Assembly (NCBI GenBank): GCA_016744295.1
Contig: JADGEQ010000035.1
Span: 1 to 64,000, forward strand
Source: Desulfobacteraceae bacterium
GTDB lineage: Bacteria; Desulfobacterota; Desulfobacteria; Desulfobacterales; Desulfobacteraceae
Reading direction: 5' to 3'
DNA length: 64,000 nucleotides
The notes under the pieces are model-generated. The model was not told the origin of the DNA and ran no database searches. It worked only from the letters and a program-made list of their open reading frames with translations. This document shows positions 18,172 through 26,330 of this stretch, one piece after another. A program made the position numbers and the translations under genes. Position 1 is the stretch's first letter, and each line of letters opens with the position of its first letter.

Positions 18172-18930
18172 ATGACTCAGATTATCAGTATCGCGAATCA
18201 GAAGGGGGGGGTTGGTAAGACAACGACTGCAGTGAACCTGTCGGCTGCCCTTGCCAAATTAGGAAAACGGGTGCTGCTTGTGGACTGTGACTCCCAGGCA
18301 AATGCCACCACGGGGTTGGGGATCGACAAACCATCTCTCAGGGCATCTTTGTACCAGGGGCTGATCGGAGAGGTTGAGATTGAAGACATTATCCTTCCCA
18401 CCATGCTGCCCAAGCTTTTCATTATTCCGGCTAATATCGATCTCATCGGGTTTGAGATAGAGATGGTGGCTGCCGATCTTCGGGAGGCAAAGCTTAAACA
18501 GCTTCTTGCCCAGGCAGGTGATCGGTTCGAGTTTATTATCATTGACTGTCCTCCGGCACTGAGCCTTCTTACCTTGAATGCCTTTACCGCATCCCATTCT
18601 GTATTGATTCCTTTGCAAAGTGAATTTTTTGCCCTGGAGGGATTGGGCCAGCTATTGGATACCATAAAACGGGTGAAGGCTTCCTATAATCCGGGATTGA
18701 AAATTAAAGGAATCCTTTTGACCATGTTTGATAAACGGACCAACCTGGCCCAGAATGTGGTGGAGGATGCAAAGGAATATTTCAAGGATATGGTGTTTAA
18801 AACCAAGATACCCAGAAATGTAAAGCTGGGGGAAGCACCCAGTTACGGGTTGCCGATTATTCTGTATGACAAGCAATCACAGGGATCAAAAAGCTATCTT
18901 GCCTTTGCCAGGGAGTTTCTAAAACGATGA
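18172..18930 (+). CDS. parA: ParA family chromosome-partitioning ATPase (Soj)
   Basis: The 252-residue protein has the deviant Walker A motif KGGVGKTT (11-18), the Walker A-prime region LLVDCDSQANATTGLG (35-50) and Walker B IIIDCPPALSLLT near 120. It is a chromosomal Soj-type ParA with no N-terminal DNA-binding extension. With ParB it moves origin regions apart at division. An AAGGAA ribosome site lies 7 bases before the ATG. Its stop overlaps parB by four bases. Confidence 0.95.
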   Translation: MTQIISIANQKGGVGKTTTAVNLSAALAKLGKRVLLVDCDSQANATTGLGIDKPSLRASLYQGLIGEVEIEDIILPTMLPKLFIIPANIDLIGFEIEMVAADLREAKLKQLLAQAGDRFEFIIIDCPPALSLLTLNAFTASHSVLIPLQSEFFALEGLGQLLDTIKRVKASYNPGLKIKGILLTMFDKRTNLAQNVVEDAKEYFKDMVFKTKIPRNVKLGEAPSYGLPIILYDKQSQGSKSYLAFAREFLKR

Positions 18931-19796
18931 TAAAAAAGAAAAAAAAATTTACAGGTTTGGGTCGGGGAATATCGGCGCTGATTCCGGATTTGAATGCTCC
19001 GGAAACCAATTCTGATTTTTTCATGTGCCCCATTGAAGATCTCTGTCCCAACCGATATCAGCCTCGAACGGTATTCAACCAGGACGAACTGGATCGTCTC
19101 AGGGACTCCATTGTCCAGCAGGGAGTGCTGCAGCCCTTGCTGGTCCGTCATATGGACGGAAAATATGAGCTCATAGCAGGGGAACGCAGGCTGAGGGCGG
19201 CTGAAGCTGCCGGCCTTGACCGTGTGCCGGTGGTGATAAAGGATCTGACAGACGAACAGGTTCTGGAAGTTTCCATCATTGAAAATATCCAGCGGGAAAA
19301 CCTTAATGTGCTGGAAGAAGCCGAAGCTTATTTCAGGCTCATTGACGAGTTTAAATATACCCAGGAAAAGGTGGCCAAGAAAATTGGGAAAAATCGGTCC
19401 ACCATTGCCAACCTTTTAAGACTTCGAAGTCTGCCCCGGGAAATAAAGACAAGTCTTGTGGCTGAAAAAATTACCATGGGGCACGCCCGGGCGCTTCTGG
19501 GCGGGGGGAGCCGGGAAAACCAGCTGTATCTTTTTAAGCAGGTGCTGGACAAACAACTTTCCGTACGGGAGACCGAGCGATTGGTCAATCAGGCCAAGCA
19601 GGAACCGAAACAATTGGCCCAAAAAATGTCCGTCGATGAAAAAAAATTTCTGGATCAGACCTCCACCCGGATTGCAAGCAGGATCAAAAGCCAGGTTAAT
19701 ATCAAAAAAAACGGTGACAGGGGCAGGATCGAGATCAAGTTTAAATCCAAAGATGAATTTGACCGGATTGTGGATTTGTTGAGCCATCTTTCATGA
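18927..19796 (+). CDS. parB: ParB family partitioning protein (Spo0J)
   Basis: The 289-residue protein has the short basic N-terminus that stimulates ParA ATPase (KKKKKFTGLGRGISALIPD). The CTPase/nuclease-fold core follows with NRYQPR, GERRLRAAE and ENIQRENLN, then the parS-binding helix-turn-helix (KYTQEKVAKKIGKNRSTIANLLRL in two pieces, about 138-162). A C-terminal dimerisation region completes it. The start overlaps parA (ATGA). The gene is followed after 10 bases by the ispH fusion, so parAB and an isoprenoid gene seem to share a transcript. No parS site of the GTTTCACGTGAAAC type was found nearby. Confidence 0.95.
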   Translation: MIKKKKKFTGLGRGISALIPDLNAPETNSDFFMCPIEDLCPNRYQPRTVFNQDELDRLRDSIVQQGVLQPLLVRHMDGKYELIAGERRLRAAEAAGLDRVPVVIKDLTDEQVLEVSIIENIQRENLNVLEEAEAYFRLIDEFKYTQEKVAKKIGKNRSTIANLLRLRSLPREIKTSLVAEKITMGHARALLGGGSRENQLYLFKQVLDKQLSVRETERLVNQAKQEPKQLAQKMSVDEKKFLDQTSTRIASRIKSQVNIKKNGDRGRIEIKFKSKDEFDRIVDLLSHLS

Positions 19797-19806
19797 GCCA
19801 TATTTT

Positions 19807-21519
19807 ATGAAGATAACCATTGCGAAAACCGCGGGTTTCTGTATGGGGGTCCGGCGGGCTGTGGATATGGTTTTGGATGCATCTAATCTTGCCACTGAGC
19901 CCATCTTCACCTATGGCCCCCTTATCCACAATCCCCAGGTTTTGGAAATGCTGGAAAACAAAAACATTTTCCGGATTGAGACCATTCCTGAAAAAGGGAA
20001 GGGCATTGTTCTGATCCGGGCACACGGGGTGCCGCCTGAAGATGAGACAGCCCTGAAAAAAGCAGGGTTTACCGTTATGAACGCAACCTGCCCCAGGGTG
20101 GTACGTGTCCAGGTGATCATCAATCGATACGCTAAAAAAAGCCATGCCACCATCATTATCGGAGATAAAAAACATCCGGAAGTGGTGGGCCTTCTCGGCT
20201 ATGCCCGGGGAAATGGGTATACGATTACCTCCATGGAACAATTAGAGGCGCTTCCTGCATTTGACAATGCTGTGGTGGTTGCCCAGACCACCCAGAACAC
20301 TGTGTTTTATGAACAGATTAAAGAATGGTGCATAAAGAATGCGCCCCATTATAAGATTTTTGATACCATTTGCGGATCCACGGAAAAACGGCAGTCCGAG
20401 GTGCGGTCTTTGGCCCAGAACAGTGATGCTGTTATTGTTGTCGGGGGAAAACAATCCGGTAACACAAGGCGGCTTGCCCAGGTTGCCAGGGAAACAGGGA
20501 GTCTTGCCACCCATATTGAAGATGCGTCTGAAATCGATTACAAGATGCTGGCATCGGCAAAGCGGATTGCCATTACAGCGGGGGCGTCTACACCCAACTG
20601 GATTATAAATGATACCTGTGCAAAGGTGGCAGCCAATGTGCAAAAGCAGCGCCCCATCATGGGGGTGGTGGTCAGGGCCAGGGATTTTTTGCTCAAGACC
20701 AATCTGTTATTGGCCTTTGGCGCCGGAGGACTGACATATGCCTGTGCTGTTATTCAGGGGTTCTCCCAGATTTTTGTCCATTCTGCCATTGCCATGCTCT
20801 ATGTATTGTCCATGCAGATCCTGAATAATATCATTACCATTAAATCAGATACCTATAATCATCCTGAGAGGGCCGCCTTTTATGAAAAGCACAAACGTTT
20901 TTTGCAAATGCTTGCCCTGGGGTGTGGGGCGGTAGGTCTCTATCTGGCTTATACCACAGGTTTTGTCGCCTTTTGTGTTTTGCTGATAATGAGCCTTCTG
21001 GGTCTTTCCTATAATTTGAACCCTTTTCCTTTTTTCCTGGGGAATACGAAGATCAGAAAGATTAAGGATGTGCCCGGATCCAAAACCATTCTTATTGCCC
21101 TTGCCTGGGGAATTGTTACCAGTTTGCTGCCGGCAATTGTAAATCCGTGTAGTTTGTTGCCTGTGATGGTCACCTTTGTTTTTGTCACAGGGTTGGTCTT
21201 TGCCAGAACTGCTTTTTTTGACGTATTGGCCATCCAGGGGGATCGGATTACGGGGAAAGAAACCCTTCCCATTCTTCTGGGTGCGCAAAAAAGTTTTCGC
21301 CTTATTCAATATGTGCTGCTGTTTGATATTTTCATTCTTCTCCCTGCCTATTATACTGATTTATTAGGCAATAATGCTTTCCTGCTTGCCTTTGTACCCC
21401 TTTTTATGCTTTTATTAATCAGGCTGCATAAAAAAGACAGCCTCTTGTCCGGTCGGCAATATGAGTTTTTAATTGAGTCTTCGTTTTTACTTGCCGGGGT
21501 AGTGGCAGCCATTATGTGA
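19807..21519 (+). CDS. ispH: IspH (HMBPP reductase) fused to UbiA-family prenyltransferase
   Basis: The 570-residue protein joins two enzymes. Residues 1 to about 280 are IspH (LytB), the last MEP-pathway enzyme, which reduces HMBPP to IPP and DMAPP. The three cluster cysteines are visible in GFCMGVRRAV (Cys12), NATCPRV (near 98) and DTICGSTEKRQ (near 194), and the HG and TTQNT-type active-site segments are present. From about 290 the chain becomes polytopic with roughly eight membrane helices and the UbiA second motif DVLAIQGDRITGKETLP. The first UbiA Asp motif is unusual (NNIITIKSDTYNHP rather than NDxxDxxxD). The fusion could couple prenyl diphosphate supply to a membrane prenyl transfer. 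The frame is continuous with no internal ribosome site noted. Confidence 0.9.
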   Translation: MKITIAKTAGFCMGVRRAVDMVLDASNLATEPIFTYGPLIHNPQVLEMLENKNIFRIETIPEKGKGIVLIRAHGVPPEDETALKKAGFTVMNATCPRVVRVQVIINRYAKKSHATIIIGDKKHPEVVGLLGYARGNGYTITSMEQLEALPAFDNAVVVAQTTQNTVFYEQIKEWCIKNAPHYKIFDTICGSTEKRQSEVRSLAQNSDAVIVVGGKQSGNTRRLAQVARETGSLATHIEDASEIDYKMLASAKRIAITAGASTPNWIINDTCAKVAANVQKQRPIMGVVVRARDFLLKTNLLLAFGAGGLTYACAVIQGFSQIFVHSAIAMLYVLSMQILNNIITIKSDTYNHPERAAFYEKHKRFLQMLALGCGAVGLYLAYTTGFVAFCVLLIMSLLGLSYNLNPFPFFLGNTKIRKIKDVPGSKTILIALAWGIVTSLLPAIVNPCSLLPVMVTFVFVTGLVFARTAFFDVLAIQGDRITGKETLPILLGAQKSFRLIQYVLLFDIFILLPAYYTDLLGNNAFLLAFVPLFMLLLIRLHKKDSLLSGRQYEFLIESSFLLAGVVAAIM

Positions 21520-21539
21520 TAAATTACCGAGGAGATGTT

Positions 21540-23678
21540 ATGACTGCTGGGCCTGATAATAAGATCAAATGTCCATTAATAGGACTTCTAGCCGTTAAAA
21601 ACCAATTGATCACAAAGGCGGAATTGGAAATCGGCCTGGCCCAGTGTAAAGGAAGTATTGACCTTGAAAAAGAGTTGAAAAAATATTTGTTTGCAAAAGA
21701 ATTGGTGTCTGAGCAAAATATAGAACGGCTCTCCCGGGCAGCAAAAACCCTTGAAATTCGTCAGAAAGAGTATCAATTTGGCGCCATTGCCATTCGTAAG
21801 GGGTTCATCAACAAAAGTGTTCTGGAATTAGCCCTGGAAGAGCAGGAAGATGCCATCAGGGGCAAGCGAAAACCAAGACTGATTGGAGATATGCTGGCCG
21901 AAGCCGGACTGCTGACAATAAAACAAAGGGATTATATCCTTAAATTGCAAAACCGGTTGAAATCGCCTAAGCCGCTGGAGTCAGATAAAAAATCTCTTGC
22001 CGGACAACTGCCCCCTGAACAGTCTACTGAAACGTCTCCTGAACCGTCCCCTGAAAAAAAACCTGAACCCAAAGCCGATACTATTGCCATGCTTGAGCCG
22101 GAGATCCTAGCCGGGGGGATTAGTCTTCAGGTTTCCGGCGATTTCATGGCAGCCTTTATTTCAAAAACAGACCATTTCAACGAAGATATGCTGGTATTGG
22201 AAATAAAAGAGGGGTTGTTTGAAAAAAATATTGTGGCAGGTATCGTTGCCGATGAAATGATAGACGGTTTTATTAAATCCTCTGGTTTTAAAACCCAGTC
22301 TTTCAGGGTTGCCAGGGGAATAAAGCCTATCCAGGGGCAGGATGCAAAATTGGAGTTCTTTTTTAATACAGATTACCTCAAAGCCGGTGGTCTTGATGCA
22401 GATGGGAATATAGATTTCAGGGAAAGGGGTGAGGTCCCCCATGTAGAAGAGGGAACGGTTCTGGCGGAAAAAACCCCGGCGGTTGTGTCCCGGCAGGGGC
22501 AAAATATCTATGGGGATGAGGTGGATACCCAGCCCGGTGAAGATATCCCTCTGCGATTTGGGAAAGGGGCTAAATTGTCCGAGGATGGTTTTAAAATTCT
22601 GGCGGATGTTCGCGGATACCCTAAATATTCCTTGTCCGGGGTGATTTTTGTTCACAACGAATATACAACCGGCGGGGATGTGGATTTTGAAACCGGTCAC
22701 ATTGATTATGATGGAAATGTAAATATCAAGGGGTGTATCAAATCCGGGTTTAAGGTTCGGGGGAATGATATTAAATCCATTGAGTTGGACGGTGGAATTG
22801 TGGAGGCAGACGGTGATGTGGTGGTGGCAGGCGGTATTAATGAAGGGAAAATATATGCCAGGGGAAATGTTTTTGCCAAATTTATCCATAAATCCGAGAT
22901 TATTTGTATGGGCAATATTCAGGTGGGCAAGGAGATCGTGGAGTCCCGCATTGAAAGTTCCGGCTCATGCGTCATTGAAAACGGCAAGCTGATCTCTTCT
23001 ACCATTAGTGCCAAGATGGGGGTTAGTGCCAGACATATTGGAACTGAACAGACGTCACCCAATTCGATTAAGGTGGGGAAGGACACGTTTACGGAAAAGG
23101 AGCTTGGAAAAAATAAGACCAAGGTACTTGCTCTGAAAGATAATATTGGAAAGCTTCAGGAAAAAAAAGCTGCCAGAAAGGAGCAGAACTCTGAACTTCA
23201 GAAGCAGATCACCAAACTTGCCCACATCCAGGACCGCTCCCAGCTTGAACAACGGGAAATTGAGACGACAATGGCTGACCCTGAAAAGAAAATAGTTCTT
23301 GGTGAGTTAAAAGAGCAATTGGCACAATTTAAAAACAATGCTCTGAATGCTGAAAAAAACCTAGACCGGTGTTTTGAAAAGAGTGAGGCCCTTGAAGAGG
23401 AGATTGAAAAACTTGATACGGAAATTGCCTTTTGGGAGGGGAAATTGGATGATCTGGTTCAGGAAAAAAGTAACCTTGTTCAGCTGGCTAGGGAAAATCC
23501 CGGCAACCCCGTTGTTACCTTTGAGGGGTCGATTCAGCCTGAAACCAGTGTCTTTGGGAAGCACAGTGATCTGACCGTTGATAAAGTTATCAAACATGCA
23601 AAGATAAGAGAGGTCCTTTTCAGTGCAGAGGGAGTTGAAAGCAGACAGATATATGAAATGCAAATTCAAAACATTTAG
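21540..23678 (+). CDS. FapA family (DUF342) protein with N-terminal MshEN-like repeats
   Basis: The 712-residue protein starts with about 130 residues of short repeats, each a FGAIAIRKGFINKSVLELAL-type unit, as in the MshEN/GspE N-terminal domain that binds c-di-GMP in some proteins. A Pro/Glu-rich linker follows (about 157-175), then a FapA polymerisation-like beta-helix with glycine-rich strands (IKGCIKSGFKVRGNDI, VEADGDVVVAGGINEG). A long coiled coil (about 515-650) and a conserved tail end it. FapA proteins are cytoplasmic, poorly understood and often tied to cell shape, polarity or signalling. The ATG at 21540 is preferred over the GTG at 21516 because GAGGAG lies 6 bases upstream. The stop overlaps the end of the convergent acyltransferase gene. 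Confidence 0.85.
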   Translation: MTAGPDNKIKCPLIGLLAVKNQLITKAELEIGLAQCKGSIDLEKELKKYLFAKELVSEQNIERLSRAAKTLEIRQKEYQFGAIAIRKGFINKSVLELALEEQEDAIRGKRKPRLIGDMLAEAGLLTIKQRDYILKLQNRLKSPKPLESDKKSLAGQLPPEQSTETSPEPSPEKKPEPKADTIAMLEPEILAGGISLQVSGDFMAAFISKTDHFNEDMLVLEIKEGLFEKNIVAGIVADEMIDGFIKSSGFKTQSFRVARGIKPIQGQDAKLEFFFNTDYLKAGGLDADGNIDFRERGEVPHVEEGTVLAEKTPAVVSRQGQNIYGDEVDTQPGEDIPLRFGKGAKLSEDGFKILADVRGYPKYSLSGVIFVHNEYTTGGDVDFETGHIDYDGNVNIKGCIKSGFKVRGNDIKSIELDGGIVEADGDVVVAGGINEGKIYARGNVFAKFIHKSEIICMGNIQVGKEIVESRIESSGSCVIENGKLISSTISAKMGVSARHIGTEQTSPNSIKVGKDTFTEKELGKNKTKVLALKDNIGKLQEKKAARKEQNSELQKQITKLAHIQDRSQLEQREIETTMADPEKKIVLGELKEQLAQFKNNALNAEKNLDRCFEKSEALEEEIEKLDTEIAFWEGKLDDLVQEKSNLVQLARENPGNPVVTFEGSIQPETSVFGKHSDLTVDKVIKHAKIREVLFSAEGVESRQIYEMQIQNI

Positions 23679-24571
23679 GGTGCCGGGTTAATCATCCGGC
23701 CTATCCGTTCATCTTTTTCTACCCATATCTTGTTCAGCCATTCACAAAAGGCAGCCTTGTATTCCGGGTCATTGAAATAATCTCCTTTCAGCTCCTGTCT
23801 GACTTCTAAAACTTCAAAATCAACAATAATTTTTTTTGCTCTGCCACAAATGAAATCCCAAAAATTTGGTGTTTTACCGGGATAAATGATGGTCACGTCA
23901 ATTATTTTGTGAAGATAATCTCCCATGGATCCCAGGACAAATGCAACCCCGCCGGCTTTTGGATTCAGCAGATGGACAAAGGGGGCTTTTTGTGTCTCCT
24001 TTTTTTTAGGGGTGAACCGTGTGCCCTCAACAAAATTCATAATGGAGATGGGGGTATGTTTAAATCTTTCACAGGCCTTTTTTGTGCTTTCAAGGTCTTT
24101 TCCCTGCAAATGGGGATTTTTGGCAATCATTCTTTTTGAATACCGTTTCATAAAGGGAAAATCCAGTGCCCACCAGGCAAGCCCCAGAAAGGGAACCCAG
24201 ATGAGCTCTTTCTTTAAAAAAAATTTAAGCATGGGAATTTTACGGTTCAATGTCTTCTGGAGTACCAGAATGTCCACCCAGGACTGGTGGTTGGACATGA
24301 CCAGATACCATTCTTTTCTCTTTAGTTGTTCAAGTCCCCGGATATCCCATTCAATTTTAGAGAACAGGCGTGAAATCAATGAATTGACGCTGACCCACAG
24401 CGTGGCAATGGCGATGAGAATTTTATCCAGAATTACAATGACGGATGGGAAGGGAATGATAAATTTAAATAAAGACAGAAAAATAAGCGGCAGGGTCAGG
24501 CAAATGGTACTCACCATGGCAAGGAGAAAGGATAACACACCTTTGAGGGGGGAAGGTAAAAAAGAAAGCAT
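23675..24571 (-). CDS. PlsC-like 1-acylglycerol-3-phosphate acyltransferase family protein
   Basis: The 298-residue protein has one or two N-terminal membrane segments (about 10-60), then the catalytic NHQSWVD (HX4D, near 92-98) and the substrate motif FVEGTRFT (near 178-185). These define the LPLAT family that esterifies acyl chains to lysophosphatidate or similar acceptors at the inner membrane. It resembles the YihG/PlsC2 branch of acyltransferases. Its start overlaps the stop of the sigma-54 activator (TGATG), so the two are coupled. Together they are divergent from the PUFA-like synthase, which suggests, as inference, that it installs that synthase's product in membrane lipids. Confidence 0.88.
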   Translation of the reverse strand: MLSFLPSPLKGVLSFLLAMVSTICLTLPLIFLSLFKFIIPFPSVIVILDKILIAIATLWVSVNSLISRLFSKIEWDIRGLEQLKRKEWYLVMSNHQSWVDILVLQKTLNRKIPMLKFFLKKELIWVPFLGLAWWALDFPFMKRYSKRMIAKNPHLQGKDLESTKKACERFKHTPISIMNFVEGTRFTPKKKETQKAPFVHLLNPKAGGVAFVLGSMGDYLHKIIDVTIIYPGKTPNFWDFICGRAKKIIVDFEVLEVRQELKGDYFNDPEYKAAFCEWLNKIWVEKDERIGRMINPAP

Positions 24572-26064
24572 CAGTCGTTGTGTCCTTTTGTATGGGTCTC
24601 TATGTGTTTTTTTATGGTCCGCCGGTCCAGGCCGGTTCTTCGGGCTACTTTTTCATAGGTGCCAAGGGTCTCGTAGAGCAGTTTGCAATACCCTGCCACA
24701 AGATCCGGTACACCAATACTCTTTTCTGCTATTCCCTGTTGAAGGAGGCTGGAAAGGGATAATACTGCCGGTTTCATGATCTCTTTTCCTGTGTAATCCT
24801 TTTTAAGCAACACACTTCTGACACATTGCTCCAGTTCCCTGACATTGCCTGGCCATTGATAATTCTTTCCCAGTCGTCGGTCAATGATTCTTTTTACCTG
24901 TTGGGTCAATTTTTCCGAATGCATACCGGTCATGCGGTGGATTGTAAAATTCAAAAGATCTTCCAGTTCCTGGGGAGATTCTTTGATCCGGGTTCCCAGA
25001 GGCGGTACCTCTATAATATCTGAGCAGAGCCGATAATAAAAATCATCCCTGAAGATTTTGCCGTCCATTACCTCTTGCTTGGGGCGGTTGGTAGCGGCAA
25101 TGACCCGGCCGTTAAACCGTAGAATTGTATGGGCACCCACCGGGGAAAAGTGTCTTTCCTGGAGAACTCTTAGAAGCTTGATCTGCACATGGTTGGGAAT
25201 CTCTCCAATCTCATCCAGCAGGATGGATCCATGGGGACTGCACCTGTCAAAGACTCCCTGGTAGTCTTCAACGGCTCCTGTGAATGCTCCCTTGGTGTGG
25301 CCGAATAATTCCGATTCCAGCAGGGTTTCCGGATACTGGGAAAGGTTCAGGGAGGAAAAGGCCTGGGTAAAACTTTGGGTGAAACAGCCCCGCTTGATAT
25401 CAAAGGGGATATAACCGCTTCGGCCAATGGCCTGGGCTGCTGTTCCTTTGCCGGTTCCGGTCTCCCCTAAAATCAGGGTTGAAAAGTCTTCCATCTTGTT
25501 CCATAAAAAAGTGTCATAGAGTTCAATATTATGGGTGAAGACATTGTACCAGAGGTGTTTTTTCAGGGTACGCATGCAGGGGCTGATACCCACCAGGGAG
25601 TGGGAGATAAAATAAAATGCCCGCCGCAATTGGTAGGACAGGGCAAAATAGTGGTAAAAACTCTTTGCATCAAAGCCTTTTTGAATCATCAAAGCCTTTG
25701 CCTCTTCAACAAAATTGACTTTGACCGGGGTGTCTTCGGCTGCGATCTGATCTTTGATCAATTGGTCAAATCTGTCCCTGAATTTATGGAAGATATCAAA
25801 CAAATAGACTACTCTAAGGATCTCCTTGTCCCTGTCCTGGTAATCATTGAGATTCCCCTTGTTTTCGACTTCCAGTTTTTCCAGGCGCTGATTCACCTCT
25901 TTGACACACTTGTCTTTGCTTTCCCTGCGGGTAGCAGATGGGAAAAGTCCGGCAATTTTCTGGTCTAATCTTTCCCTTAATTCACTGAAAGGGTTTGCAA
26001 AGGCTGCATTATAGACGGTTCTGAAAAATTGTTTTTCTTCCTGATCCAGTTTTATTTTTTTCAC
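24571..26064 (-). CDS. Sigma-54-dependent AAA+ transcriptional activator
   Basis: The 497-residue protein has an N-terminal region of about 170 residues with no recognisable receiver, GAF or PAS domain. The AAA+ core follows with Walker A GETGTGKG (near 198), the sigma-54 contact loop GAFTGA (near 258) and Walker B ILLDEIGEIP. A C-terminal Fis-type helix-turn-helix (GLDRRTIKKHIETHTK) ends it. Such proteins hydrolyse ATP to open sigma-54 promoters. A near-perfect -24/-12 promoter lies about 160 bases from its start, in front of the divergent megasynthase, so that gene is its likely target. The signal sensed by the N-terminal domain is unknown. Confidence 0.92.
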   Translation of the reverse strand: MKKIKLDQEEKQFFRTVYNAAFANPFSELRERLDQKIAGLFPSATRRESKDKCVKEVNQRLEKLEVENKGNLNDYQDRDKEILRVVYLFDIFHKFRDRFDQLIKDQIAAEDTPVKVNFVEEAKALMIQKGFDAKSFYHYFALSYQLRRAFYFISHSLVGISPCMRTLKKHLWYNVFTHNIELYDTFLWNKMEDFSTLILGETGTGKGTAAQAIGRSGYIPFDIKRGCFTQSFTQAFSSLNLSQYPETLLESELFGHTKGAFTGAVEDYQGVFDRCSPHGSILLDEIGEIPNHVQIKLLRVLQERHFSPVGAHTILRFNGRVIAATNRPKQEVMDGKIFRDDFYYRLCSDIIEVPPLGTRIKESPQELEDLLNFTIHRMTGMHSEKLTQQVKRIIDRRLGKNYQWPGNVRELEQCVRSVLLKKDYTGKEIMKPAVLSLSSLLQQGIAEKSIGVPDLVAGYCKLLYETLGTYEKVARRTGLDRRTIKKHIETHTKGHND

Positions 26065-26113
26065 AGGGTCTCCATTGGATTGGTGCTAATATATGTAAGT
26101 CGCTGAGCAATTT

Positions 26114-26130
26114 TGTACATCCAGTATACA
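26114..26130. promoter_or_regulatory. Candidate upstream activator site
   Basis: TGTACATCCAGTATACA is an imperfect palindrome about 95 bases upstream of the -24 element, at a distance usual for sigma-54 enhancer sites. The evidence is position and symmetry only. Confidence 0.3.
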
Positions 26131-26225
26131 TAAAATGCAAGTCTATTTAAAGGTAATCAAGGGGCATGATTTTGAGCCGTACTGTTAAACTCTTTTATTT
26201 CAATGATTTAAAAAAAATGAGTCGG

Positions 26226-26242
26226 TTGGCACGCTCCTTGAT
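26226..26242 (+). promoter_or_regulatory. Sigma-54 (-24/-12) promoter for the megasynthase gene
   Basis: TTGGCACGCTCCTTGAT matches the consensus TGGCACG-N4-TTGCW at nearly every position, with GG and the second conserved dinucleotide correctly spaced. Transcription would begin near 26254, leaving a leader of about 75 bases before the ATG. Confidence 0.85.
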
Positions 26243-26330
26243 AAGTAAAAGGGTTTGAGAGCTATTCCTCTTCTTTTGCCCCTTGGCCAAAGAAAGATGA
26301 TAAAAAAAACCAAATTATGGAGCCATATTT

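Noticed and set aside
18172..19796. Plasmid or phage origin because of parAB
   Set aside because: The proteins are of the chromosomal Soj/Spo0J type and the neighbours are core genes; no rep gene or phage gene is present.
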